In this document: one piece after another, positions 45,279 through 53,774 of the stretch
Position numbering within the stretch: position 1 is the stretch's first letter
Layout of the letters: the number at the start of each line of letters is the position of its first letter
Origin: Spirosoma radiotolerans
Lineage (GTDB): Bacteria; Bacteroidota; Bacteroidia; Cytophagales; Spirosomataceae
Direction: 5' to 3'
Assembly (NCBI RefSeq): GCF_000974425.1
Contig: NZ_CP010429.1
Location: 1,488,001 to 1,552,000 of the forward strand
DNA length: 64,000 nt
Translations under genes and position numbers: made by a program
Notes under the pieces: model-generated
Told to the model about the DNA's origin: nothing
Databases searched by the model: none
Seen by the model: only the letters and a program-made list of their open reading frames with translations

Positions 45279-46361
45279 TTATGCGACTACTTCTTCCTGT
45301 ACCTCTTGCTCCTTATCGGCTAGTTTCTGCGCTTTCTCTTTCGTTGTCTGATAAGCCTCAACGACGCTGCTTACGGCTGTATTCAGTACTGAAGACAGGG
45401 TGTCTGATAAGGAGTCACCTATTGATTTAGCTTTGTAACGGTAGCGTGCTCTCTGAAAGTCGCTGGTGTTTTTATAACCAATTGTCAGGGCGATTCCGGC
45501 AATAACGGCGATGCCAAAGCCAATACCCCAAGCCAGGGATATGGACGCTTCTTTTTCTTCCGGATCGGGTTTCTGCGACATCTTATCGCGCATCAGCGCG
45601 GCCAGCGTTTCCTGTGGAGCCACATAGGCCATAACTTCATACGATTTATTTTTGAAGCCGCCAGGCACTATCTTAGGCTTACCGGCCATGAGCGCATCGT
45701 AACCTGCCTTAGCCACCATAACAGGGTCCTGCAGTTCGTCGGTTACTTTCGTGTTTTCAGCATCGGCTTTGTTGAAAAAATCCGTATCTGTCGCATTCGG
45801 CAGGAGAGCCGTAATGGTCACATTGGTATCTTTCAACTCGTTCACCAGCGACTGTGTAAAGTTGTAAACGTAAGCTTTTGTACCTGCATAAACAGCCATT
45901 AGGGGTGTTGGCGTGATGGATAGGAGCGAGGCCAGATTCAGGATTTTTCCTTCATTACGCGCCAGCATGTCATACAGGAACAGCTTGGTCATTTGGGTTA
46001 ATGACAGCACGTTGAGGTGAATCATCGACTTTTCACGCTCCCAGTCCGTGTCGGTAGCGAACAGCCCATAGAGGCCAACGCCCGCATCATTGACCAGCAC
46101 ATTGACAATGATGCCTTTTGCTTTTATCTGATCATATACATCCTGAGCGGCATCTTCCTGGGCCAGGTCTTTGTGAATGACCGTAATTTGCTGGGTGCCG
46201 TAATTACTTTTAAAGACTTCGCCCAACCGATCCAGTTTGTCGTCACTACGGCCTACTAAAACTAAGTTATAGCCATCCTGTGCAAAGAGTTTGGCCAGTT
46301 CCTGACCGATTCCGCTGGAAGCCCCAGTTATAAGAGCAGTTTTTCCTGTTTCTGGATTCAT
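45279..46361 (-). CDS. Membrane-anchored short-chain dehydrogenase
   Basis: 360 residues. Residues 1-255 form an SDR domain: TGASSGIGQELAK, a variant NAG motif NDAGVG, catalytic Ser in LASLLS and Tyr-Lys in YAGTKAYVY. An extension of about 100 residues holds one membrane helix (AWGIGFGIAVIAGIALTIGY) and a charged helical tail (YQTTKEKAQKLADKEQEVQ). Such an extension is not usual for SDRs and would tether the enzyme to the inner membrane with its catalytic domain in the cytosol. It precedes the TspO-like gene. The substrate is unknown, perhaps a lipid or acyl compound. Confidence 0.9.
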   Translation of the reverse strand: MNPETGKTALITGASSGIGQELAKLFAQDGYNLVLVGRSDDKLDRLGEVFKSNYGTQQITVIHKDLAQEDAAQDVYDQIKAKGIIVNVLVNDAGVGLYGLFATDTDWEREKSMIHLNVLSLTQMTKLFLYDMLARNEGKILNLASLLSITPTPLMAVYAGTKAYVYNFTQSLVNELKDTNVTITALLPNATDTDFFNKADAENTKVTDELQDPVMVAKAGYDALMAGKPKIVPGGFKNKSYEVMAYVAPQETLAALMRDKMSQKPDPEEKEASISLAWGIGFGIAVIAGIALTIGYKNTSDFQRARYRYKAKSIGDSLSDTLSSVLNTAVSSVVEAYQTTKEKAQKLADKEQEVQEEVVA

Positions 46362-46514
46362 ACGTGTAATTAGTTAGTGGAGTATACACACCCTTATGGA
46401 ACTGCAACCATCGAAAGTTGTTTCGATGATCGACCGTTTGTAAGCAGCCTAGAGTCTAAATTTTTAACACAAAATGGCTTTATCGTGCGTTCATAAGTCA
46501 CAAAATAAAGTGTT

Positions 46515-47075
46515 ATGAAAACAGTCGTTGCTCTTCTGCTTGTGCTGATTAGTGTAGTCGCTGGCTGCTCCAGTTACCGGATCGTCAAAAATGAACAGGA
46601 TGGCTCGGCCAACTGGTCGACCTACCGAACATTTGCGTTTATTGATACCAGCCGAATTGACCCTAGCCCCGGTACAACTTATCAGGCAATGATGGAACAG
46701 GTAAAGCGAGCCGTCGCGGTGGAACTGGTTAATCGTGGGTATCAGCAAGTGACTGGAGACCCCATAGCAGGCCAGCCCGATTTGCTGGTGAATATTGGCA
46801 CGGTGGTCAACGAAAAAACGCAGACGCGCCCAACCACAATCTATGAAGCCCCACGCTATATCGGGCAGCGTCGGTATCACTGGCAAAGTCAGGAAGTGCC
46901 GGTTGGCACGTATCGGGAAGGTACGCTCAGTTTACACATCGTCGATTCCCGCCGGGAAAACCTGCTTTGGGATGCTGCGGTATCGAGTATACTGAGTAAG
47001 AAAGGCGTGACGCCCGAGCAAATAAACGAAGCGGTTGCTAAGGTGTTCAGCAAGTTTCCCGGAAAGGCATCTTAG
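46515..47075 (+). CDS. DUF4136 lipoprotein
   Basis: 186 residues: lipoprotein signal with lipobox SVVAGC, then the DUF4136 domain (WSTYRTFAFIDTSRID, VKRAVAVELVNRGYQ, PDLLVNIGTVV, GTLSLHIVDSRRENLLWDAA). Many Bacteroidota and Proteobacteria carry several of these envelope lipoproteins, and no biochemical role is established. It is divergent from the SDR gene and convergent with the DUF937-OmpA gene, 58 bp away. Confidence 0.92.
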   Translation: MKTVVALLLVLISVVAGCSSYRIVKNEQDGSANWSTYRTFAFIDTSRIDPSPGTTYQAMMEQVKRAVAVELVNRGYQQVTGDPIAGQPDLLVNIGTVVNEKTQTRPTTIYEAPRYIGQRRYHWQSQEVPVGTYREGTLSLHIVDSRRENLLWDAAVSSILSKKGVTPEQINEAVAKVFSKFPGKAS

Positions 47076-47133
47076 CCAAAACGGCTCCTCCGTTGCCAGA
47101 GAAGCCGTTGCTGTTCATCAGTTCGTTTATCGT

Positions 47134-48480
47134 TTATTTCGAGACAACCTTCAGCATAATCTTGCGCATGGTTGGTTTGGGGACGCCCGATGTATCATTT
47201 TTAGCAACGCCTGTTCCCCGTCCAATGGCGTCGATCCGCTGGAAGTTAATGCCGGAGGTTACCAACTGCTGTTTGATTACATTGACCCGTTTGAAGGACA
47301 GGCTTTTATTGGTGAAATCGCCCTGTGCATCGTTGGCGTAACCAACTAGCAATACCTGTAATTGAGGGTAAGTTTTCAGCAGGGTCGCCAGTTCCGTGAC
47401 GGTCGCCTGTGAGCCGGGTGTCAGAGACAACGACCCTGGCTGAAAAGCGATGCCCGTTAAGGGAAATACACGCCCCTTGGGTAGTGCCGCATTGCCCAGA
47501 TAAGGTGTCATTTGCTGAGCTAAACTGCCTGTACCAGTAGCCGAAGCGAGGCCCGTAGCGCTGGTTGCGGGCGCTAAGGAAGCAGAAGCGGCTGACGTTG
47601 ATTTCGGCGCTGTTTTAGCGACGGGTTCCTTTGGCACCGCAAGCGACCGGGTGACGGTATCAGCCTGAATGGTATCGCTTGACACGGATGCAACGTCGGT
47701 CGTGTCCTGTCCGTCGTTCGAATATTTCTGGGTATTTTGATAAAGATAATACCCTCCAAAAGCAAGCGCAACGGCGATGAGTGCCCCAACACCCCATTTA
47801 GTCAACGCCCCATTATCGTTATCTGAGTCGTCCGTAAGGTCGTAACTAATCGCCGGCCGTGTGGCAGTGGAAACGGTCCGGCCGGACGCTTCGACGGTTG
47901 TGCGTCGGGCGGGTGTGGCCAGTCCGGCTACCACCTGCTGAAGGCCAACTTTCTCAACCAGCCGGGGCATGAATTCTTCGGGAACATTATTGACCAGTGT
48001 TTCCCGTTCGGCGAAAAGGGCGGAGGCTAAGCCATCGGCATCCAGTTTTTGATCTTTTACCTGTTTGCCAAGTACATGAAGAACAAGGGTGGTTGTTAGG
48101 CCCAGCAACGAGATAGCGGATGAATTACGGATACCGGCATAGCTCGAAATCATGCTGCCAATCGAGCTTTTCATGGCGGGCAGCAAATGACTGATTACCT
48201 CATTGCCCTGCGTAATAAGTGTATTTGTATAAGCGGGGTCGCGGAGAACCGTAACCAGATTATCAAGGGGACCGCCGTCATAACGGCCTTTCTGGATGTG
48301 GTTATATAGCTGATTGACGCCAATTTCACTCGTTGTGCGTTTCATCAGCCCGCCCATAATGGTATACACAAGGCCATCAACGGCTTTGCTGGTTTTTTCG
48401 ATGGGTTCGTCGATGTAATCGGCAATACGCGACAAAACCTCCGGATTGAAAACAGTAGTTAGATTGGCAAATAAATTCAT
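47134..48480 (-). CDS. DUF937-transmembrane-OmpA fusion protein
   Basis: 448 residues in three parts. Residues 1-195 match the DUF937 family (helical, Gly-rich; TIMGGLMKRT, LLPAMKSSIGSM). A single membrane helix at about 228-247 (WGVGALIAVALAFGGYYLY) and a Ser/Ala/Thr-rich linker follow. Residues 340-448 form an OmpA-like peptidoglycan-binding domain (FQPGSLSLTPGSQATVTELA, QVLLVGYANDAQGDFTNKSL, IDAIGRGTG). The first part would be cytoplasmic and the OmpA domain periplasmic, so the protein spans the inner membrane and touches the cell wall. Function unknown. Confidence 0.88.
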   Translation of the reverse strand: MNLFANLTTVFNPEVLSRIADYIDEPIEKTSKAVDGLVYTIMGGLMKRTTSEIGVNQLYNHIQKGRYDGGPLDNLVTVLRDPAYTNTLITQGNEVISHLLPAMKSSIGSMISSYAGIRNSSAISLLGLTTTLVLHVLGKQVKDQKLDADGLASALFAERETLVNNVPEEFMPRLVEKVGLQQVVAGLATPARRTTVEASGRTVSTATRPAISYDLTDDSDNDNGALTKWGVGALIAVALAFGGYYLYQNTQKYSNDGQDTTDVASVSSDTIQADTVTRSLAVPKEPVAKTAPKSTSAASASLAPATSATGLASATGTGSLAQQMTPYLGNAALPKGRVFPLTGIAFQPGSLSLTPGSQATVTELATLLKTYPQLQVLLVGYANDAQGDFTNKSLSFKRVNVIKQQLVTSGINFQRIDAIGRGTGVAKNDTSGVPKPTMRKIMLKVVSK

Positions 48481-48627
48481 AGAATAACGACTCGATCAGG
48501 CAAAATGGTGCTGTCTACTACCTCATACCCTAAAACGACGCTGAGCACCTTAGTATATTGACCCCGGGCTTAAAATTAGGTAAGGTTTGGCAAAGGTTAC
48601 ACATAGGGCGTTAATAAATTCCTTTTG

Positions 48628-48816
48628 TTAACGTTTGGGCAGTCGTTCGATAACTTCCTGATATTCCGTTTCAACGGCCCGGAGCCGATCCTGACAAAAA
48701 GTAATCAGTTCAGTCGCTAACCGAATCTTGCCGGGTAGCTCATCGAGTGGCACTTCCTCGTTTTCAATTTCATAAACCAGCGTGCTGAGCTGGTCGTATG
48801 CTTCCTGGTAAGTCAT
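48628..48816 (-). CDS. xseB: Exodeoxyribonuclease VII small subunit
   Basis: This 62-residue helical protein has the family pattern YQEAYDQLSTLVYEIE, VPLDELPGKIRLATEL and CQDRLRAVETEYQEV. Several copies bind each XseA subunit to form exonuclease VII, which degrades single-stranded DNA in both directions. It lies 81 bp after xseA in the same direction, so the two are an operon. Confidence 0.95.
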   Translation of the reverse strand: MTYQEAYDQLSTLVYEIENEEVPLDELPGKIRLATELITFCQDRLRAVETEYQEVIERLPKR

Positions 48817-48897
48817 TCGTTTTTGTCAGATAAAATATGATGGGCAGTCTGCTCTGGCGAGGCTGCCGTTTAGGACCTATAAAGGCCTATGGCGCTT

Positions 48898-50109
48898 TTA
48901 TAAACCAATGACTTTCGTTGTAATGGTGCCATCACGCATTTGTACCTCTAGTGTTTCGCCCGGTTGAATATCGGCGGTTTGAGTTAAAATCCGCCCGTCA
49001 CGAAGCAACAATGCATAGCCACGACGAAGCACATTCGATGGGTCAAGGTGCCGTAAGGTAACTGCTTTCTCAGTAAGGTTCGTGTGGCATTCGCGGAAGT
49101 AAGCCTGCGAAACAAACCGAAGTCGCTCCGTTTCACGGTCCAGATCTTCACGGGCTGTTTGCAGCATATCGCGGGCAATTACGCGTAACCGGTCGCGCAA
49201 CTGAAGGCAGGTTTCTTCAAACTGGCGGTTATGTTCGATCAAAAAACCAGCCGCTTTAGTAGGCGTTTTTACACTCTGGTGGCAAAGCAAATCGGTGATG
49301 CTTACGTTGCGTTCGTGGCCAATCCCTGCCAGAATCGGAATCGTAAAGCCGGCCACTGTCTGCCCCATTAAATACGTATCAAACGAGCCAAAATCCAGTT
49401 GCGAGCCACCCCCGCGCACAATCACAACGGCGTCATAGGGTATACCACTGGTATCGATGCGAGCCAACTGGCCACAAATGGCCCGTTCGGCTCCTTGCCC
49501 CTGCACCTGCGTCAGGTATTCGTCAACGACAAAGTCATAACCAAATGGATTTTGAGCAAGCTCATGGCGGAAGTCGCGCCAGCCATCCGAGTTAGGCGCC
49601 GTAATGAGCGCCACGCGCTGGATAACGGCCGGACGGGGCAGGAGCTGATTGGCGGTTATGTATTGACCGGCTTCGAGCCAAACCAGATCGGGGTGGTTCC
49701 TGACGAGCGTATCAAGTACAGCTTGCCGTTCCCGTTCGAGGTTGCCCAGTGTATAGGATGGGTCGATTTTCAGAATCTCCAGCCGTAAGCCATATACCGG
49801 GCTAAACCCTACCGAGACCAGCAACAGAAGTTGAATGTTTCGGGCAAATGCTACGCCTGTTGCCCGCTCAAAATCGCCGATGGCGTGGTAATTCTTCCGC
49901 CAGATACAGGCTTCGAGTTTAGCCAGTGTTTCGCGTCCCGAACCTCCCGCAGCATCCCGCTCCACTAACGTTAGAAAGCAGTAGCCCCGGTCAGGGTAAT
50001 TTTTTATATCACTGGTTTCGGCCACAACCCACACAGCCTTCTGCCCGAACGCTTCATCAACAACGGCTTCGAGCGTAAATGCTAGATCAGAAAGGCGGAT
50101 GGGAGACAT
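48898..50109 (-). CDS. xseA: Exodeoxyribonuclease VII large subunit
   Basis: 403 residues: N-terminal OB fold (VWVVAETSDIKNYPDRGYCF), then the catalytic domain with VIVRGGGSQLDFGSFD, IPILAGIGHERNVSITDLL and TPTKAAGFLIEHN, then a coiled-coil region (about 275-345) that binds XseB. The conserved GIGHExD site reads GIGHERN here, with Asp two residues further on. It cuts single-stranded DNA into small oligonucleotides for repair and recombination. It is the first gene of the xseAB operon. Confidence 0.96.
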   Translation of the reverse strand: MSPIRLSDLAFTLEAVVDEAFGQKAVWVVAETSDIKNYPDRGYCFLTLVERDAAGGSGRETLAKLEACIWRKNYHAIGDFERATGVAFARNIQLLLLVSVGFSPVYGLRLEILKIDPSYTLGNLERERQAVLDTLVRNHPDLVWLEAGQYITANQLLPRPAVIQRVALITAPNSDGWRDFRHELAQNPFGYDFVVDEYLTQVQGQGAERAICGQLARIDTSGIPYDAVVIVRGGGSQLDFGSFDTYLMGQTVAGFTIPILAGIGHERNVSITDLLCHQSVKTPTKAAGFLIEHNRQFEETCLQLRDRLRVIARDMLQTAREDLDRETERLRFVSQAYFRECHTNLTEKAVTLRHLDPSNVLRRGYALLLRDGRILTQTADIQPGETLEVQMRDGTITTKVIGL

Positions 50110-50124
50110 ATTGAATAAGTGAAT

Positions 50125-50187
50125 GGTGAATGAGCGAATGAGTGAATAAAGGCTTACGTCAGCTATTCACTCATTCGCTCATTCACC
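50125..50187. repeat. Perfect 24-bp inverted repeat between pheS and xseA
   Basis: Arms 50125-50148 and 50164-50187, 15-base loop. The right arm holds ACTCATTCGCTC, also found at 58175-58186 just before another start codon. A short GC-rich hairpin (GGACCGGCGGCCCGGTC) follows at 50188-50204. It probably terminates pheS transcription. Confidence 0.85.
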
Positions 50188-50217
50188 GGACCGGCGGCCC
50201 GGTCATTCAAATTTGAT

Positions 50218-51282
50218 TTAAAGTCCTTCAAACTGGCGCAGGAAGCGTACGTCGTTTTCGGTGTAGAGCCGCAGGTCGTTCACCACGTACTTTAGCTGGG
50301 TGATCCGCTCAATTCCCATCCCGAAGGCAAACCCCGTATACTCTTCCGGATCGATGCCGCAGTTGGCAATCACCTGTGGATCAACCATGCCCGAACCGGC
50401 AATTTCGACCCAGCCCGTATGCTTGCAAATGTTACAGCCCGTACCACCGCAGATTTGACAGGATATGTCAATCTCGGCACTCGGTTCGGTAAACGGGAAG
50501 TAAGAAGGCCGAAAACGTATCTGAGTTCCGGGTTCGAACATCTCCTTCACAAAATGATAGAGCGTGTCTTTCAGGTCTTTGAAACCTACATTCCGATCAA
50601 TATAGATTCCTTCTACCTGGTGGAACATGCAGTGCGCCCGCGCCGAAATGGTTTCGTTGCGGTATACCCGACCTGGCATAATGGAGCGAATTGGCCGGAA
50701 CGGCGCCCCGTCCGTACGCGATTTCTGCCGTTCCATCAATCGAATTTGCACATTGGAAGTGTGCGTACGGAGCAACATATCCGATGGCGCGCCCTCACTG
50801 GCTTTCTCGACAAAGAATGTGTCCTGCATGTCGCGGGCCGGGTGATTGTCGGGAAAATTGAGCGCACCAAAGTTGTACCAATCCGACTCAATCTCGGGGC
50901 CGTCGGCCACATCGAAGCCAATTCGTTCGAAAATCTGAATAATTCGCTGCCGAACCAGACTCAGTGGGTGCTGCGTACCGGTTAAATTCGGTATGGTTGG
51001 CAGGGTAAGATCAACGGGGGGCGCGCTGTTAGCCGAATCTCGTTGTTCATCAACGAGTTGGCTAGATGCCTCAAATCGTTCCTGAGCCAGGTTTTTAAGG
51101 CCGTTCAGTTCTTGCCCAATCGTCCGCCGATCGGCTTGTGGGACGCTTTTAAGGCTTTCGAATAATTCCGTAATAACACCTTTACGGCTAATGAATTTCA
51201 TCCGGAACAGCTCTAATTTCTCCGGCGTGTTAATGTCGAATTGCTCAATCTCCTGGTGTAGGTCTTTTACTTTATCCAGCAT
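50218..51282 (-). CDS. pheS: Phenylalanyl-tRNA synthetase alpha subunit
   Basis: 354 residues: N-terminal coiled coil that grips tRNA (1-85), then the class II catalytic core with motif 2 (GRVYRNETISARAHCMFHQ), the Phe-binding region and motif 3 (FGMGIERITQL). The insertion CQICGGTGCNICKHTGW near 285 carries four cysteines, as in many bacterial PheS proteins. With PheT it forms the alpha2beta2 enzyme that charges tRNA-Phe. pheT is not adjacent, which is normal in this phylum. Confidence 0.98.
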   Translation of the reverse strand: MLDKVKDLHQEIEQFDINTPEKLELFRMKFISRKGVITELFESLKSVPQADRRTIGQELNGLKNLAQERFEASSQLVDEQRDSANSAPPVDLTLPTIPNLTGTQHPLSLVRQRIIQIFERIGFDVADGPEIESDWYNFGALNFPDNHPARDMQDTFFVEKASEGAPSDMLLRTHTSNVQIRLMERQKSRTDGAPFRPIRSIMPGRVYRNETISARAHCMFHQVEGIYIDRNVGFKDLKDTLYHFVKEMFEPGTQIRFRPSYFPFTEPSAEIDISCQICGGTGCNICKHTGWVEIAGSGMVDPQVIANCGIDPEEYTGFAFGMGIERITQLKYVVNDLRLYTENDVRFLRQFEGL

Positions 51283-51310
51283 ACGCTACGTGTTTCACTA
51301 CTTGCTTTGG

Positions 51311-51338
51311 CAAAGGTACGCAAAACTCAGGAGAGCAG
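51311..51338 (-). promoter_or_regulatory. Bacteroidota-type promoter of pheS
   Basis: On the minus strand, CTG (51338-51336), a 17-bp spacer and TACCTTTG (51318-51311) fit the phylum consensus TTG-17/23-TAnnTTTG with one mismatch, 29 bp before the pheS ATG. Confidence 0.6.
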
Positions 51339-51646
51339 GGACCTCTAAAGCTACGTGGAGCTAATTGGGGTTTTTAATACACAACCCCCGACATATGAAA
51401 AGTTATAAAAGTATCTGAAATGGTCCCTTAATTTGTTGATTAATCGGTATAGGATGCCTGAATAATAAGGAATTATGTATAAGATATTTACCTTAATGAG
51501 TGGGTTTCAATAACTAGGTCTGATTCTTGTAACTATAGTTAATACGACAGGGGATATAGGGAGCCGTTTCGAAACCCGAAATAGTGCAATAAGTATCTGA
51601 ATGTCAGCCTCTAACTATTAATACACAATCATCTCATAAAACGACT
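51339..51646. other. AT-rich control region ahead of the first LytTR gene
   Basis: About 300 bp without a gene. The string AGTATCTGAA occurs twice (near 51411 and 51593). No full promoter match or strong hairpin was found for the rightward gene. Confidence 0.5.
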
Positions 51647-52078
51647 ATGAACGCATTCGTTAACGACTCCCTCTTTGATAGTATGTCCAGACCTTTCCAC
51701 AATAGTGTGGAAAAAATTGCCGATTCCACCTGTCTCCAGAAACTTCTCATCCCTTTTTACGATCGGAAACGTACTGTATCTGTTGATGAGATCGTTCGTC
51801 TGGAAGGTTGTGGCAATTACACAAATTTCTTTTTGAAAGACGGGACTAAAATGTTGGTCTCCCGTACGTTAAAAGAATACGAAACATTACTTGATGGACA
51901 GGCGTTCGTTCGGGTGCATAAATCCTGCATTGTAAACCTAGGTTTTGTTCGTAAGTTTTTTATCAAAAAAGAAGGTGAACTTGAATTGACGGATGGCCAA
52001 CAAGTGAAAATTTCCCGCCGTCGGGCTCAGGTATTTGTTGACCGCATTCGCGATTTTCGGCCAATTGCCGTTAGCTAA
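51647..52078 (+). CDS. Receiver-less LytTR DNA-binding protein 1
   Basis: 143 residues with one LytTR domain (about 45-140): VSVDEIVRLEGCGNYTNFFL, MLVSRTLKEYETLL, FVRVHKSCIVNLGFV and VKISRRRAQVF. There is no response-regulator receiver domain. The first 40 residues resemble nothing known. LytTR proteins bind paired direct repeats as dimers; without a receiver, control must come through its level, a ligand or another protein. A close paralogue follows 242 bp downstream after a terminator, so the two are separate units. Confidence 0.93.
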   Translation: MNAFVNDSLFDSMSRPFHNSVEKIADSTCLQKLLIPFYDRKRTVSVDEIVRLEGCGNYTNFFLKDGTKMLVSRTLKEYETLLDGQAFVRVHKSCIVNLGFVRKFFIKKEGELELTDGQQVKISRRRAQVFVDRIRDFRPIAVS

Positions 52079-52194
52079 CGAACGGAAATGGGTTTTACCC
52101 GAAAAGTGCCCGTAAATAGCACATATGAGCACTGCGTAGTTTTACGCAATAGGGTGGGTAAATCCACCCGAACCTATGCACTATGTTTAGTGCA

Positions 52195-52257
52195 ATAGCC
52201 TGATTTGCAACTGGTTACCTCTTTTGAGCAGCCCTTGTCGATCAGGCTATCTTTTTT
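52195..52257 (+). terminator. Terminator of LytTR gene 1
   Basis: ATAGCCTGAT (52195-52204) pairs with ATCAGGCTAT (52241-52250), followed by CTTTTTT. Two smaller hairpins (GGGTGG/CCACCC and TGCACTA/TAGTGCA) lie just before it. Confidence 0.75.
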
Positions 52258-52283
52258 GAACCAGCGCCCATAAAGTAGTTTTG
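52256..52283 (+). promoter_or_regulatory. Bacteroidota-type promoter of LytTR gene 2
   Basis: TTG (52256-52258), 17-bp spacer, TAGTTTTG (52276-52283): an exact match to TTG-N17-TAnnTTTG, 37 bp before the ATG at 52321. The -33 part overlaps the T-run of the preceding terminator. Confidence 0.75.
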
Positions 52284-52320
52284 CTTCATATTAAATACTG
52301 AACCAAAACTATTCTCTACT

Positions 52321-52740
52321 ATGGAAGCTTCAATTTTCTCCTCTGTACAACCACTTGCTGTTGTTCCACAATTTCCAACGTCATATCAGCGTGGTACCCA
52401 GCGTATTGCGCTGCCTTATTTGAATCGTACAATTTTCATTTCGGTCGATGATATCCTGTGTTTACAGGGAGAAGGGAACTATACGTTTCTGCATACCCGT
52501 GACCGCAAGCGGTATCTGGTATCAAAAACCCTGAAAGAGTTCGAAAAAACGCTGGATGGCTCTCTGTTCCTGCGTATTCATAAATCATATATCGTTAATC
52601 TGGCCTACGTTCAGCGCAACATCTTCAACCGCGAACGGCAAGTACGAATGGCCGATGGTCGGGAAGTGGCGATCTCGCGTCGGCGCATGAAGGATATTAC
52701 CCAGCAATTAGCCCAATACTGGCTCAAGTTGTTGAACTAG
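52321..52740 (+). CDS. Receiver-less LytTR DNA-binding protein 2
   Basis: 139 residues. The LytTR domain (about 35-135) aligns along its length with the previous gene: ISVDDILCLQGEGNYTFLHT, YLVSKTLKEFEKTL, FLRIHKSYIVNLAYV and VAISRRRMKDI. The N-terminal 30 residues differ. It too lacks a receiver. Paralogues arranged in tandem with separate promoters suggest duplication followed by separate control. Targets are unknown. Confidence 0.93.
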   Translation: MEASIFSSVQPLAVVPQFPTSYQRGTQRIALPYLNRTIFISVDDILCLQGEGNYTFLHTRDRKRYLVSKTLKEFEKTLDGSLFLRIHKSYIVNLAYVQRNIFNRERQVRMADGREVAISRRRMKDITQQLAQYWLKLLN

Positions 52741-52755
52741 ACATTTGAAAAATAG

Positions 52756-52812
52756 AAAATGAGACGTGGCTGACGCGAAAGTATTCTTCGTGCGTCAGCC
52801 ACGTCTCATTTT
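52756..52812. terminator. Bidirectional terminator, 21-bp perfect arms
   Basis: Arms 52756-52776 and 52792-52812 with a 15-base loop. The stem contains GTGGCTGACGC. It lies between the convergent LytTR 2 and barrel genes. Confidence 0.88.
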
Positions 52813-52861
52813 AAGCAAGTCTTGATTTGTTTCATTAACGTAATACGTTAACGTACCACGT

Positions 52862-53536
52862 CTAAAATAGCCGGTAGGCCAGCGTAACCTGCCACGATTT
52901 CAGGCGTTGGCTGAATTTACCCTGGCTATCTTCAATTTGGGCAATATCAGAGAGGTTTCCTTCGTACCGAACATCGAGACCAAAGGAGCCCAGGTCGAGG
53001 CCGCCACCCACCTGATACCCATAATAGGCTTTAGCCCAGGCATCGTTTAAGCTACCACTTGTATACTGACTCAGGGCCTGGCCCAACTTCTGGTTATCAT
53101 CAATCCGGAACGAAATGACTGGACCCGCCATCACCCGAATGGGACCGCCTTTAATACCGAGCAGGAGGGGAACATCGAAACTGGTTGTTGTCACCGTAAC
53201 CGTCTCTGTCTGGCCATTGCGGATAACGCCAAACTGCCCCGCTCGGGTTGAGTAAAGTAACTCGGGTTGAATAAACAGATTTTTACCGAAGCGGGTATAA
53301 ATACCAAATGACGTACCCGTTTTGCTGTTGAAGCTGTCGCTCAAGTTGTTTCGGAAAGTCTGGCCATCAATGCTTACGTTTGGCGAGCCATTGGGATTGG
53401 CGCTTGTGTTAATGAAATTGCCAAAGCTGAGCCGGGAAAGATTAACACCTCCCTTGATGCCAATTTGAAAACCACCCTGAGCAAATGATAGAGCAGGCAG
53501 AATCGTGAGTGATGCGAAAAGCAGGATTTTTTTCAT
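52862..53536 (-). CDS. PorT-like outer-membrane beta-barrel protein
   Basis: 224 residues from ATG 53536, which opens a signal peptide (MKKILLFASLTILPALSFAQ); the frame extends 22 codons upstream without meaning. The mature part begins GGFQIGIKGGVNLSRLSFG, the usual first strand of OMP_b-brl_2/PorT proteins. Alternating strands follow (FGIYTRFGKNLFIQPELLYS, VPLLLGIKGGPIRVMAGPV), ending in VTLAYRLF. Function unknown; such barrels are numerous in Bacteroidota. Single-gene unit. Confidence 0.9.
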   Translation of the reverse strand: MKKILLFASLTILPALSFAQGGFQIGIKGGVNLSRLSFGNFINTSANPNGSPNVSIDGQTFRNNLSDSFNSKTGTSFGIYTRFGKNLFIQPELLYSTRAGQFGVIRNGQTETVTVTTTSFDVPLLLGIKGGPIRVMAGPVISFRIDDNQKLGQALSQYTSGSLNDAWAKAYYGYQVGGGLDLGSFGLDVRYEGNLSDIAQIEDSQGKFSQRLKSWQVTLAYRLF

Positions 53537-53774
53537 TCTTGTTGGTAGAATAATGTACTTGTTAGTAAACGATATTTGAGCATGGACGGTACGGGAAACC
53601 AACTTATTTCGAGCGAACGGCGTTCTCTATTTACCGAACAACCGATATAAAATGAGTCGCTGAAGCGATGTCTGCCGGTTGGATTATCTCCTGTTAAAAG
53701 GGTTTAATTGGTTCTGTAAATTCATCCCAACGAATATTGTCAGGGCGGTTTGCCGACAAGTCATATAGCACCAA

